The notes: generated by a model from the sequence alone, not told the origin. Counted from the stretch's first letter, positions 1-8,919 are shown. The stretch is DNA of 64,000 bases from Sandaracinus amylolyticus (GCF_000737325.1 NZ_CP011125.1:7378001-7442000), one strand, 5' to 3'. Translations and numbers: made by a program.

Positions 1-102
1 ATGCTCGAGCAGGTCGAGAAGGCGCTCGACACGTACTTCGCGGGCGGCCCGATCTCGCTCACGGTGCACGTCGGGCTGGCCGACGCACGCAAGCCGGGCT
101 GA
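1..102 (+). CDS. C-terminal fragment of an unidentified protein
   Basis: Frame 1 is open from the first base and ends at a TGA at 100-102, giving at least 33 residues that begin MLEQVEKALDTYF. The window cuts the gene, so the ATG at base 1 may be internal. No motif is visible in so short a piece, and I do not recognise the family. It converges on the vWA lipoprotein gene that ends at 183, leaving 80 bp between the two stops with nothing notable in them. Confidence 0.5.
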   Translation: MLEQVEKALDTYFAGGPISLTVHVGLADARKPG

Positions 103-182
103 GCCTCACACGTCCGAGCCCGCGCACTCGCGGGTGCTCGCTCGCATCGTCGACGCCGACGACGACCGAGTCCCCGCGCCGC

Positions 183-1493
183 TCAGCGCCCGAGCTCGTC
201 GCACCCGTCTCCGTCGATCGCCGGCACCACGATGTCGACGATCGTCTCGCTCAGCCGCGTCACGCCGTCGCCGCGCAGGACCACGATCATCCGGAACACC
301 TGCGGCTCTTCCATCCGAACGAAGCGCTCGTTCGCGAGCATGATCGAGAACGTCACGCGCGTGCCCGGACGCACGTCGACGAACCGATCCGGGAGCCGCG
401 TCGCCCCGCTCGCGGGATCGGCCGACGCCGCGACGATCTCGGTCACGAACTCCGTCGCGTCCGCAGCGTCACCCGGCCAGTCCTCGGTGAGCGCGTCGAC
501 GTCGATCGGCACCTCTTCGACCAGCGTGCGCACCGCCTCGACGACGTCGGACCCGAGGCTCGCGCCGTTCGTCCCGATGTCGAACACGATCGGCGTTCCG
601 TCCGGACGCACCGCGCCGGTGTCGCGCGCCAGGTTCTGCAGCTGCGGCAGCCCGATATCCGTCCCGTCGCCGCTGTAGAGCCCGAGCACCTTCGCGCCGA
701 TCGTCCGCAGCTCCATCACCGTCTCTTCGTACGTGTGGTTGCGGAACCCGAGCACCGGCGCGTAGCGATCCGATCCGCCGGGCCCGTTGTGCGTCGGCGC
801 GTCGGTGAAGAGCAGGAAGATGCGCGAGCCCTCGCGCTCGAAGCACGGATAGCCGACCGTCCCCGCGGGGCACGAGCGCGCCGGCACGAGGCGCATCGGC
901 GCGTCGGACGTCGCCGTCACCCAGAGCGCCTCGACCGTCGCCTCCGGCAGATCTCCGCCGCCCTGACGCTCGAGCCGATCGAGCGCGCGCTGCACCGCGT
1001 CGATGTCGGTCGTGCTGCGCTGCTCGAGGCGGTAGAGGTCGTCCGCGGGCATGCCGCTCGTGCGCCCATCCGAGCCGTACGGATCGACCGGGAAGTCCGC
1101 GTACCGCGCGACGCTGAAGCGCACGTCGGGGATCTGCCCCGCGATGCCGGGGATGATCGTGTCGCGCAGGCGCGCGCGGATCTCGCCGATCTCCTCGCCC
1201 ATCGAGCCCGTCACGTCGACGAGGAAGTAGACCTCGGCGCTGAGCACGCGGCTGACGAACGACACGTCGACCGAGCGCGGCGGCTCCATCGGCGGGAGCT
1301 CGACGCACACGTCGGGGGGCACGAACGCATCGGGCGGCACGAAGCGGTCGGGCGGCACGAACGCATCGAGCGGCCCGTCGATCGACGCATCGAACGGCGC
1401 CTCCGCGTCGGGCGCGAAGAGCCCCGTCTTCGATCCACAACCGAGCAGCGCGAGCGCCGCGACGACCCCGACCACGCGCCGATCTGGTCTCAT
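183..1493 (-). CDS. von Willebrand factor A domain lipoprotein (paralog 1 of 3)
   Basis: A 436-residue exported lipoprotein. The N-terminus has a short hydrophobic signal and a lipobox ending LLGCGSKTGL, then an Asp/Pro-rich linker with repeated 'FVPPDA' units. The vWA domain carries the MIDAS motif DVTGSMGEE, a later DAPTHNGPGG motif, and a conserved cysteine pair in SCPAGTVGYPCF. A C-terminal beta-rich tail ends DGDGCDELGR. The start chosen is the ATG at 1493, which overlaps the upstream TGA as ATGA; a longer form from 1508 is possible but less likely. It is the last gene of a three-paralog cluster. Ligand unknown; the family suggests metal-dependent protein or surface adhesion, which is inference. 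Confidence 0.85.
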   Translation of the reverse strand: MRPDRRVVGVVAALALLGCGSKTGLFAPDAEAPFDASIDGPLDAFVPPDRFVPPDAFVPPDVCVELPPMEPPRSVDVSFVSRVLSAEVYFLVDVTGSMGEEIGEIRARLRDTIIPGIAGQIPDVRFSVARYADFPVDPYGSDGRTSGMPADDLYRLEQRSTTDIDAVQRALDRLERQGGGDLPEATVEALWVTATSDAPMRLVPARSCPAGTVGYPCFEREGSRIFLLFTDAPTHNGPGGSDRYAPVLGFRNHTYEETVMELRTIGAKVLGLYSGDGTDIGLPQLQNLARDTGAVRPDGTPIVFDIGTNGASLGSDVVEAVRTLVEEVPIDVDALTEDWPGDAADATEFVTEIVAASADPASGATRLPDRFVDVRPGTRVTFSIMLANERFVRMEEPQVFRMIVVLRGDGVTRLSETIVDIVVPAIDGDGCDELGR

Positions 1494-2761
1494 CACTCGT
1501 CCTCGCACCCGAGGCCGTCGTCACCCGGCACGACGATCACGATGTCGCGCACCTCGATGCGACTGCGCCCCGACTCCCGGAATATCACACGCGCCGCGAA
1601 TTCTCGCCGCGCCGGCGAGGGCGGCAGCTCGCTCGCGTCGATCTCGAGCTCGAACGTGAGGCGCGTGCCCGGGCGCACGCCGAGGAAGCGCGAGCCGTCC
1701 ATCCCCGCGATCCCGCTCGCAGGATCAGCGGAGCGCGCGTGGATGGCGCGCACCACGTCGAGCGCGTCGAGCGCATCGCCCGGTCGGTCCTCGACCGTCG
1801 CGTCGACGTCGAGCGGCACTTCCTCCGCGACGCGCCGCACCGCGTCGACGATGCCTGCGCCGATGCGATCACCGCGACCGCCGATGTCGAACACGATCGG
1901 ATCGCCCGCGCCGTCCACCGACTCGGTGTCGCGCGCGAGCGCGACGAGGTGCTGGAACGCGCTCGGCCGTCCCGCGTCCGACGCCGCGAGCCCGATCACG
2001 AAGAGGTCCAGTGCGCGCGTCGCCTCCACCGTCTCGAGATAGGTGTGCGGCGCAGGCCGGACCCGTTCGTAATTCGACACCGGCGAGACGTCCGGCGGCC
2101 CGTTGTGCATCGGCGCGTCGGTCACGAGCATCACGATGCGGAACGCGTCGTCGCGGAAGCACGCGCCCCCGACGCCACCGCTCGGACAGCCCACGCTCGC
2201 CTCGATGAACGGCTCGAGGCCCGCGCCCGTCGCGACCTGGAAGAGCCCTTCGATCGCGGCCTCGGGGTCGTCGAGGTTGCCCCACACCGGCGTGCGCGCG
2301 AGCGCCGTCTCGATGCGCACCACGTCGGTCGTGATCGGCGTGCGCAGCAGGAAGGGCCCGACGTCGTCGCCCGCGAGCGCGTGCGGAGCCACGGGGAACT
2401 CGCCGAACAGCGCGACGCCGAACGCGGCATCGGGGATCAGCTCGCGCACGCCGGGCACGACGCGATCGCGCAGCCGCTCGCGCACCGAGTCGATCTCGTC
2501 CTGCATGCTCGCGGTCGAGTCGATCAGGAACATCACGTCGACGACGCGCAGGCTCGCCGGGATCTCGAGGTCGACGCGCACGCGCGGATCGTCGACCGGC
2601 ACGTCCACGCAGAGCGGCGGCGGAGGCGGCGGAGGGCCCGCGTCCATCCCCGCGTCGATCTGCGCGTCGGGCGCGTCGAGCCCCGTCCTCGCGCCGCACG
2701 ACACCAGACCGGCGATCAACGCCAGCGAGCCGAAGCGCCAGATCGAAGCGGGAAACGTCAC
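1493..2761 (-). CDS. von Willebrand factor A domain lipoprotein (paralog 2 of 3)
   Basis: About 422 residues from a GTG at 2761, which leaves a compact 20-residue signal before the lipobox cysteine in GLVSCGARTG. TTG at 2803 and GTG at 2797 would give longer leaders. A Pro-rich run (seven prolines) follows the lipidated end. MIDAS motif: DSTASMQDE. DAPMHNGP and GCPSGGVGGACF are the same signatures as in the flanking paralogs. The stop overlaps the start of paralog 1 (ATGA), so translation is probably coupled. The common architecture (GCGxKTGL-type lipobox, linker, vWA, beta tail ending in a Gly-Cys-Glu/Asp motif) shows that the three genes arose by tandem duplication. Confidence 0.83.
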   Translation of the reverse strand: MTFPASIWRFGSLALIAGLVSCGARTGLDAPDAQIDAGMDAGPPPPPPPLCVDVPVDDPRVRVDLEIPASLRVVDVMFLIDSTASMQDEIDSVRERLRDRVVPGVRELIPDAAFGVALFGEFPVAPHALAGDDVGPFLLRTPITTDVVRIETALARTPVWGNLDDPEAAIEGLFQVATGAGLEPFIEASVGCPSGGVGGACFRDDAFRIVMLVTDAPMHNGPPDVSPVSNYERVRPAPHTYLETVEATRALDLFVIGLAASDAGRPSAFQHLVALARDTESVDGAGDPIVFDIGGRGDRIGAGIVDAVRRVAEEVPLDVDATVEDRPGDALDALDVVRAIHARSADPASGIAGMDGSRFLGVRPGTRLTFELEIDASELPPSPARREFAARVIFRESGRSRIEVRDIVIVVPGDDGLGCEDE

Positions 2762-2835
2762 GACGAGCCCGACGCATCCTGAGCGAGACGCGCCCACGAG
2801 CAAGTCGCTCGCGGCGCGTCACCTCTCCAACCAGG

Positions 2836-4167
2836 TCAATCGGAGGGGCCGCGGATCTCGAGCACCGTGCCCGTCATCTCCTCGCACCCGGTGCCGTCCT
2901 CGCCCGGCACGACGATCTCGATGATCACCGATCCGATGCGCGTTCGACCGTCGCCGCGGAACACGACCTCGAGGAGGAACCGCTGCGGGCCGGCGCCCGG
3001 CGCGACCGCGTCGTTGCGCAGCGTCATGCCGAACACGACCGTCGTCCCGGTGCGCACGCCGAGGAACGCGCCCGCCGGGACGTCGATCTCGCGCACGCCC
3101 TCCATCGGCTCGGCGCGAAGCGGCACCACGGCTTCGACGAAGTCGCGTGGATCGACGGCGTCGGTGCGATCGACGTCCATCAGCACGGTGTCGATGTCGA
3201 GCTCGATGACCTCGGCGAGCGTCGTGATCGCGTCGATGACGCTCGTCGACAGGCGCTCGCCGTTCTCGCCGATGTCGAACACCAGCGGCTCGTCACCGTC
3301 ACCGAGCGCGTTGGTGTCGAGCGCGAGCTGCCGCATGTCGGGCAGGCCTCGATCGCGCGGCGGACCGGAGTAGAGGCCGATCACGCGGATCTCGTTGCGC
3401 TGCAGCGCTTGCACCGCGTCGTCGTAGTCGTGCGCGACGGTCGCGACCGCGGGGCACGCCATCGAGTCGGAGTACGGGCTCCCGCCGCCGGGCCCGTTGT
3501 GGAACGGCGCGTCGCTGAAGAGCAGCACCACCGGCAGCGCGTCGGTGCGGAAGCACGGATAGCCGAAGCCACCCATCGGACATCCGAAGCTCGCCGGCAC
3601 GTAGCGCCCGACGCCTTCACCCGTCGCGATCTGATAGAGCGCTTCGACCTGCGACTCCGGCGTGTCCGCGCCGTTGTTGAGCCGCACCGAGTCGACCGCG
3701 CTCTGCACGCGACCGACGTCCTCGGTCACCGGCAGCACGAGGCGGAACGGCAGATCGTTGTCGCCCGCGCTGCCGCATCCACCCTCGGGGAAGTCCGCGT
3801 ACGTCGTCACGCCGAGGTTCGCATCGGGGATCGCGCGGCGGATGCCGGGCACGATCTGATCGCGCAGCGTGCGGCGGATCTCACCGATCTCCTGGCCCAT
3901 CGACGCGGTGGTGTCGATCGCGAGGACGACGTCCGCGCGACCGAGCTGCACCTCCGTCTCCAGCGGGATCTCGATGAGCCCACCGTCGAGCGGGATCTCG
4001 ATGCATGGAATCTGCGCGTCAGGCCCGGCATCCACGCCGGCATCGACCTGAGCGTCAGGTGCGAGGAGCCCTGTCTTGGCTCCACAACCGACGAGCATCA
4101 CCGCGAGCGGCCACCAAAGGCAGCGCGGGGCGAGCCCGACCCGAGGCCCCAAGACGCGTTGCGCCAC
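2836..4167 (-). CDS. von Willebrand factor A domain lipoprotein (paralog 3 of 3)
   Basis: About 443 residues from a GTG at 4167. The open frame extends to 4254, but that would overlap the upstream phosphatase, whose stop is at 4214, and would spoil the signal peptide. Lipobox region: LVGCGAKTGLLAPDA, followed by a DAGVDAGPDAQ linker. The vWA domain has DTTASMGQE as MIDAS, DAPFHNGPGGG and the cysteine pair in GCPMGGFGYPCF. The first gene of the vWA trio in transcription order, 46 bp downstream of the App1-like phosphatase gene. Predicted to be anchored in the outer or inner membrane by lipid; function unknown. Confidence 0.84.
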   Translation of the reverse strand: MAQRVLGPRVGLAPRCLWWPLAVMLVGCGAKTGLLAPDAQVDAGVDAGPDAQIPCIEIPLDGGLIEIPLETEVQLGRADVVLAIDTTASMGQEIGEIRRTLRDQIVPGIRRAIPDANLGVTTYADFPEGGCGSAGDNDLPFRLVLPVTEDVGRVQSAVDSVRLNNGADTPESQVEALYQIATGEGVGRYVPASFGCPMGGFGYPCFRTDALPVVLLFSDAPFHNGPGGGSPYSDSMACPAVATVAHDYDDAVQALQRNEIRVIGLYSGPPRDRGLPDMRQLALDTNALGDGDEPLVFDIGENGERLSTSVIDAITTLAEVIELDIDTVLMDVDRTDAVDPRDFVEAVVPLRAEPMEGVREIDVPAGAFLGVRTGTTVVFGMTLRNDAVAPGAGPQRFLLEVVFRGDGRTRIGSVIIEIVVPGEDGTGCEEMTGTVLEIRGPSD

Positions 4168-4213
4168 GCCACAACATCTAGCTCCCGCTGTTGCGCGCGT
4201 CGAGATCGCGTGA

Positions 4214-5344
4214 TCAGAGACGTCCGAGCGATCGCAGCTTCGCGGCGCGCGCACGCGCGCGATCGCGATCGAAGAGCCCGGGCCAGTCGATCTCGATCGG
4301 CGGTGGAGGAGGCGGCGACTCGAGATCCTTCGGACACTCCTCGTCGAGCTGTCGGCCGAACGCGCGCAGCACCGGCGCGGTGGTCGCGAGCAGCGACTCG
4401 TCCACCTCTTCGAGGAAGCGCGCGAGCACGTCCGCGCCGTAACGACCGAGCTGCTTGCGCGCGACGAGATCCATGTACGACGCGACGAGCGCGTCTGCGG
4501 TGAATCCGTGATGGATCACGAGCTCCGCGGCCACGCGCAGCGCCGACAGCGGAGGCAGCACGCCGTGCTCGAGCAGCACGCACGCGGGCTGGAAGTAGTT
4601 GTAGAACGGGCAGACGCGCGGCCCGTACTCCTCGAACGCGTTCGGCGCGCTCACGCGATCGAGGTGGATGAAGATGCGGATCGCGCCGCCGCCGCGCGGC
4701 ACGCGCTCCGCCATGCGCACGACGCGCGGCAGCACGTCGGGATAGACACCGGCGATCTGCAGCACCTGCATGAGCGTCGGCACTTCGACGCGGCCCGCGC
4801 AGAGGTCGGTGTAGATCGAGTAGATGAACGCGTCGGCCTCGGCGTCGTCGCCGAACATGTACTCGAGCGTGTCGGAGGGCATCGACGCGCGCGTGTCGAG
4901 CAGCGCCGCGAGCTTGTAGCCGACCTGGTCCTTCACGAACCGGAAGCGCCCGCGGAGGATGTTCGTGAGCTGCGGCTTGAGGACGAGGTTGTCCCAGCGG
5001 ATGCCGTCGAGGCGCAGCTTCGCCTCGAGCACTTTGCGCATCTGCGTCGGGCTGCCCGACAGGATGTAGATGCCCGCGGGATCGGTCGCGCGGATCTCGC
5101 GGAGCAGCGCGGACGCGCCGGGCACCGTCTTCTTCTGCGCGGCGGACTCGAACGCGGTGCGGAGCAGGTCCTTCACCGTGTCGAACTCGGTGCGCAGATA
5201 CGTCTTGTCGAGATCCCAGCGATGCACGACGCGATGCGCGTCGTAGGGCGGCGCGGGAATCGGCGTCGTGACGGTGACGGGCGGAGCCGGACCGAGATCC
5301 GCGAGGCCCGCCTCGTCTTGCTGTCTGGAGCTCCCCCCGCGCAC
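4214..5344 (-). CDS. App1/DUF2183-like HAD phosphatase
   Basis: A 376-residue protein with the signature of the phosphatidate phosphatase App1 catalytic domain (HAD superfamily). Motif I is WDLDKTYL (nucleophile Asp), motif II is ILSGSP, and a downstream MFGDDAEADAF supplies the acidic motif IV, with a Lys in FVKDQVGYK between them. App1-type enzymes dephosphorylate phosphatidic acid; whether this one does is inference. No signal peptide or membrane segment is seen. The C-terminal third is helical and ends after a Pro-run. Start is a GTG at 5344; a shorter form beginning at an internal codon is possible because the first 30 residues look unstructured. It precedes the three vWA lipoproteins on the same strand. 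Confidence 0.72.
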   Translation of the reverse strand: MRGGSSRQQDEAGLADLGPAPPVTVTTPIPAPPYDAHRVVHRWDLDKTYLRTEFDTVKDLLRTAFESAAQKKTVPGASALLREIRATDPAGIYILSGSPTQMRKVLEAKLRLDGIRWDNLVLKPQLTNILRGRFRFVKDQVGYKLAALLDTRASMPSDTLEYMFGDDAEADAFIYSIYTDLCAGRVEVPTLMQVLQIAGVYPDVLPRVVRMAERVPRGGGAIRIFIHLDRVSAPNAFEEYGPRVCPFYNYFQPACVLLEHGVLPPLSALRVAAELVIHHGFTADALVASYMDLVARKQLGRYGADVLARFLEEVDESLLATTAPVLRAFGRQLDEECPKDLESPPPPPPIEIDWPGLFDRDRARARAAKLRSLGRL

Positions 5345-5382
5345 GCGGCGCTCACCTTAGCACCGCGGCGCGCGGGACAGAA

Positions 5383-5612
5383 TTTCTGAGGAGCCCAGGA
5401 AGACGAAGCGAACACGAACCGCGCTCGCCTCCGAGCAGCAGAGAATTTCTGAGGAGAGCAGGAGCGTTAGGAACACCACGGCGACGAGCCACACGCGGAC
5501 GCGCCGCGCGAACCGCGCCAGACATCGAGCAGCAGAGAATTTCTGAGGAGAGCAGGAGGGTTAGGAACACCACGGCGACGAGCCACACGCGGACACGCCG
5601 CGCGAACCGCGC
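5383..5612. repeat. 94-bp direct repeats (family A)
   Basis: Two near-identical copies begin at 5433 and 5527, exactly 94 bp apart, each starting GAGCAGCAGAGAATTTCTGA and running to about 5518 and 5612. A truncated third copy of the start lies at about 5383-5432. Short open frames read through it in several phases because 94 is not a multiple of three, so it is not coding. Confidence 0.8.
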
Positions 5613-5630
5613 TCGACGTCGACGTTCGCG

Positions 5631-5965
5631 ATCGAGGCACCGACGCCTGCCACGCGAGGCACCGACGCCTGCGCTCGAGGCACCGACCCATGCCGCTCGG
5701 GCCACCAACGTCTGCCGTTCGGGCACGGACGAGCCCTCCGAGCATCGAGAAGACACCACGACGTGGTCTTCCTTCTCCTCCTGCCTTCCTCAGAAGTCTC
5801 TCGAAGGCGCACGGACGAGCGATGAGAGCATCGAGAAGACACCACGACGTGGTCTTCCTTCTCCTCCTGCCTTCCTCAAAACCTCTCGACACGCGCGCGA
5901 CGAGCGATCCGAGGATCGAGAAGACACACCGACGTGGTCTTCCCTCCTCTTCCTGCTCTCCTGAG
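5631..5965. repeat. Short repeats and inverted members of the same repeat family
   Basis: First comes a small triple repeat, GAGGCACCGACGCCTG-like, at about 5634, 5656 and 5676. Then three copies of a roughly 54-bp unit containing GAGAAGACACCACGACGTGG lie at about 5740, 5827 and 5911. Read on the opposite strand, these units resemble the family at 5433 and 5527 (TTCTGAGGA, then GCAGGAG, then CCACG), so the stretch 5345-5982 holds one repeat family in both orientations and no gene. Confidence 0.7.
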
Positions 5966-5982
5966 CGGGTCGGTGTCCGGGC

Positions 5983-6672
5983 TCAGGAGTGCGGCAGGCC
6001 CTGCGCGCCGTTGTGCATCCAGGCCGCGATCGCGCTCGCCGCGCTGCTCACCGCGTCGCGCTGGAACTGCGACCAGTCGTGGCGCCCCGTCGAGCCCGCG
6101 ATGTTGCTGATCCCGAGCGCTGCCACGAACGGCACGTCCGCCGCGCGGCACGCCATCGCGACCGCGAAGAGCTCGAGGTTCTCCGCTTCGCACCCCGTCG
6201 CCGGCGCGATCGCCGCCGCGAGCGTGTCGTCGGTCGTCTGCGCGAGCGGGCTCGCGACCGCCGCGAGGTGTCCTCGCGGATGGCACGCACGCAGCGCGCT
6301 GCTCATCAGCCCGTGCGTCTCCACGACGGTCTGCATCGGGTCGGGGAACGACGCGCGCACCGCGAGCACCGCGTGATCGACGAGCTGCGCGCGGCTCGGC
6401 ACGAGCACGTCGTGCGGCCGGTACTGCGCGAGGTTCGGGTACACGCCGCACGTCCCGATCATCAGCACCGCGCGCGGCTGCACCGCGAGGATGCCGCGCG
6501 CCGCCGCGGCCGCTGCCGTCGCCATGCCCATGCCGACGATCTTCGCGCGCACCCGCACGTTCCGGATGACGCCGTCGAGGCGCTCCCCGAGGTAGGGCCG
6601 CATGCCTGCGAGATCGGGCGCGTGCGAAGCGACGAGGAGGACGTCGGCGCCGCGTTGCTGACCACTGCTCAT
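5983..6672 (-). CDS. Nucleoside phosphorylase / MTA-SAH nucleosidase-like protein
   Basis: A 229-residue cytoplasmic protein of the PNP/UDP phosphorylase fold. Visible signatures are a glycine-rich MIGTCGVYPN segment, the AENLELFAVA segment that matches the family's ME-type catalytic region, and ALGISNIAGS near the C-terminus, which matches the 'R-x-I-SD-x-A' region. Members cleave or phosphorolyse N-glycosidic bonds of purine nucleosides, MTA/SAH or futalosine; the substrate cannot be decided here. The ATG at 6672 is chosen; the frame is open far upstream, but that part is repeat sequence. It stands alone between two repeat-rich intergenic stretches. Confidence 0.75.
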   Translation of the reverse strand: MSSGQQRGADVLLVASHAPDLAGMRPYLGERLDGVIRNVRVRAKIVGMGMATAAAAAARGILAVQPRAVLMIGTCGVYPNLAQYRPHDVLVPSRAQLVDHAVLAVRASFPDPMQTVVETHGLMSSALRACHPRGHLAAVASPLAQTTDDTLAAAIAPATGCEAENLELFAVAMACRAADVPFVAALGISNIAGSTGRHDWSQFQRDAVSSAASAIAAWMHNGAQGLPHS

Positions 6673-7283
6673 TCGCAGCACGAGAGTACCAGACCGCGAC
6701 GCGACCCATGGCGCGACCGCGCTCCGCATCTGCGAGGAGGCTCCCGACGCGTGGCGCGACCGTCGATCGCATCTCGGGAACGACCCCCGACGCGTGTCCG
6801 GAGCCTCCACCGGATCACGTCGGCGGCAGCGGACGCGCGGCGGGGGCCGCGCACCGATCTCGGGGGCGCGACCCGACGCGCGGCGGGTGCCGCTCCACGA
6901 TGTCGATCGAGGCCCCGAACGCGTGTCCGGGGCCTCCATGGAATCTCGATCGACCCTCCGGACACGCGTCGGGGCCCGCGATCGGAGCCCGAGATCCCCC
7001 GCCGCCACGCGTCCGGTGCCACGATCGGGCTCCGGGGCGCCGTTTCGCCGCGCGAACGAAGCGATCCAGGCGACTCATCGCCCGCTCGCGCCGCGTCGCG
7101 AGCCCGGCGCGGCGCTCTCGTCGAGATCCGCCGCCGCGCGACGCGCGTCGTGCGCCACCCTCTCGCGTCGCCGTCGCCGTTCGTCTCGCGGCGCGTCGCG
7201 GCGTCGCTCGAGGGCTCTGCCGCGCGGCGTCGCGTGATGCGGATCTTTGATCTGATCGGCAGCGCCCCGATAGCATTCGATCC
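6673..7283. repeat. Intergenic stretch with degenerate interspersed repeats
   Basis: This 611-bp stretch has no convincing gene. From about 6700 to 7020 a degenerate unit centred on GACGCGTGTCCGG followed by GCCTCCA recurs, clearest near 6790 and 6920; related half-units lie near 6750 and 7000, and an inverted one (CCGGACACGCGTCGG) near 6957. ATCTCGGG and TCGATCG-type words sit between the units. The rest, 7030-7283, is featureless GC-rich sequence leading to the GTG start at 7284. Confidence 0.6.
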
Positions 7284-7745
7284 GTGTCGCCCAACCTGCT
7301 CAAGCCGCCCGTTCGCGTGCGGCCCGGCGCTCTCTTGCGTCCGCGCGAAGGAGTCGCGCTCGGTCCACGCGCCGAGGAAGAGCTCTTCCGGGTGGCCGAG
7401 GTGCTGACCGAAGGACGCCTCGATCAGAGCGCGTTCTTCGGCTCGGCGCTGATCACGATCGACCTCGAGAAGGTCGCGCCGCAGCTGCGCGGGCCCGAGG
7501 GCGAGGCGGAGCGCCGCCGCCTCTTCGACGTCGTGACCGGCTCGGTGCGGGTGCGCCTGCGCGCGATGCGCCTCGCGCTCGCCGACGTCGCGCGGCGTCA
7601 CCCCGACAAGCGCCTCGGCACCGCGACCACCGAGACGCGCTTCCGCCTCGACGGCTCGTTGCTCCTGCTCGACGTCGATCTCGAGGTGCCGGTCGATCTA
7701 TCTTCGCTGCAGCGCAAGAGCACAGGCAGGGACTCCGTTCGATGA
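7284..7745 (+). CDS. Conserved small protein of unknown function, coupled to MerR-TPR
   Basis: A 153-residue protein from a GTG start, with no signal peptide or membrane segment. It is rich in Arg, Glu and Leu, has a mixed alpha/beta pattern and ends in a strand-rich segment (RLDGSLLLLDVDLEVPVDLS). I do not recognise a family. Its TGA overlaps the ATG of the next gene as ATGA at 7742-7745, so the two proteins are probably made together, and a role alongside the MerR-TPR regulator is a reasonable inference. Confidence 0.75.
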   Translation: MSPNLLKPPVRVRPGALLRPREGVALGPRAEEELFRVAEVLTEGRLDQSAFFGSALITIDLEKVAPQLRGPEGEAERRRLFDVVTGSVRVRLRAMRLALADVARRHPDKRLGTATTETRFRLDGSLLLLDVDLEVPVDLSSLQRKSTGRDSVR

Positions 7746-8845
7746 GCCAAGGCGATCCGGTGGGTGGGAAGATCATCCACGTCCAGTTCGGTCCGGGCGG
7801 CGGTCGTCGCGCCGTCCCGGCGACCACCGTGCCCACGCCGCCGAAGAGCGCGTCGACCGCGGTGGTCCCGCCGCCCGCCGAGCCCATCGCCGCGCCCGCG
7901 CCCGACGAGGAGACGCTCGCCGTCGACGTCGCCGCGCAGGAGGCCGAGCTCGAGAAGCAGGCGCGCCGTCGTGATCCCACGGGCGATCTCTACGGTCGCG
8001 CCGAGGTCGCGCGCCTCTTCGGCATCCCCGAGAGCAAGCTGCGCTACTGGGATCGCACCGGGTTCCTCTCGCCCTCGGGCGTCGTCGGCGCGCGGCGTCT
8101 CTACACGTTCCAGGATCTGATCGGCGTGCGCACCGCGAAGACGCTGCTCGAGCGCGGCGTGCCGCTGCGCCGCGTGCGCAAGACGGTCGAGGCGCTGCGC
8201 ACGACGCTGCCCGACGTGGTGCGCCCGCTCTCCGAGCTGCGCGTGCTCACCGACGGAGCGAGCGTGATCGTGCGCGACGAGAAGTCGTCGTTCGAGCCGC
8301 GCACCGGCCAGGTCGTGATGGACTTCGAGGTGCGCGAGCTGCGCGACGACGTGGTGCGCGTGCTGCGCCCCGACGCGCTCGATCCCGCGCGCCGCCGCGC
8401 CGCGTACGAGGCGTACCTCGAGGGCTGTCGGCTCGACGAGGACGAGGCGACGCTCGATCGCGCCGAGGCGTGTTATCGCCGCGCGATCACGCTCGACCCC
8501 GCGCTCGCGAACGCGCTGACGAACCTCGGCAACCTCCGCTTCCGGCGCGGCGACGGCAAGGAGGCGCGGGGGCTCTACGAGCGCGCGATCGAGCTCGACC
8601 CGGAGCAGCCGGAGGCCTGGTACAACCTCGGCTTCCTCGCGTTCGAGCGGGGCGACCTCGAAGACGCGGTGCGCCTGTTCGATCGCGCGGTGTCGAGCGA
8701 TCCGAGCTTCGCCGACGCGCACTTCAACCTCGCGATGGCGCTCGAGGAGATCGGGCGGACGCGCGAGGCGCGCGTGCACTGGGAGACGTACCTGCGTCTC
8801 GACCCGAGCGGGCCGTGGGCGGAGATCGCGAAGCGCCATCTGTGA
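7742..8845 (+). CDS. MerR-type DNA-binding domain fused to TPR repeats
   Basis: A 367-residue fusion. Residues 1-75 are a Pro/Ala-rich lead. Residues of roughly 80-150 form a MerR helix-turn-helix (LYGRAEVARLFGIPESKLRY, WDRTGFL, ARRLYTFQDLIGVRTAKTLL). Residues 150-220 are a linker with a short beta segment, and 220-367 hold at least three TPR units (ANALTNLGNLRFRRGD, EAWYNLGFLAFERGDLEDAV, ADAHFNLAMALEEIG). MerR proteins usually carry a ligand-binding or coiled-coil dimerisation segment here; a TPR array suggests control by a protein partner. The 4-bp overlap with the preceding gene identifies a candidate. DNA target unknown. Confidence 0.85.
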   Translation: MSQGDPVGGKIIHVQFGPGGGRRAVPATTVPTPPKSASTAVVPPPAEPIAAPAPDEETLAVDVAAQEAELEKQARRRDPTGDLYGRAEVARLFGIPESKLRYWDRTGFLSPSGVVGARRLYTFQDLIGVRTAKTLLERGVPLRRVRKTVEALRTTLPDVVRPLSELRVLTDGASVIVRDEKSSFEPRTGQVVMDFEVRELRDDVVRVLRPDALDPARRRAAYEAYLEGCRLDEDEATLDRAEACYRRAITLDPALANALTNLGNLRFRRGDGKEARGLYERAIELDPEQPEAWYNLGFLAFERGDLEDAVRLFDRAVSSDPSFADAHFNLAMALEEIGRTREARVHWETYLRLDPSGPWAEIAKRHL

Positions 8846-8919
8846 TCGCGCATCGACGTCGTCCTTGACGCGGGATCGCTCGCGGTGGTCGGATGACGCG
8901 ACCACACGGAGGCGGAGCG

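Noticed and set aside
4168-4254. Extended N-terminus of vWA paralog 3
   Set aside because: It would overlap the end of the upstream phosphatase gene and place 29 non-hydrophobic residues before the lipoprotein signal.
5352-5892. Several short overlapping minus-strand frames in the 5.4-5.9 kb repeats
   Set aside because: They are produced by non-triplet repeats and share translated words in different phases, with no start signal or domain.
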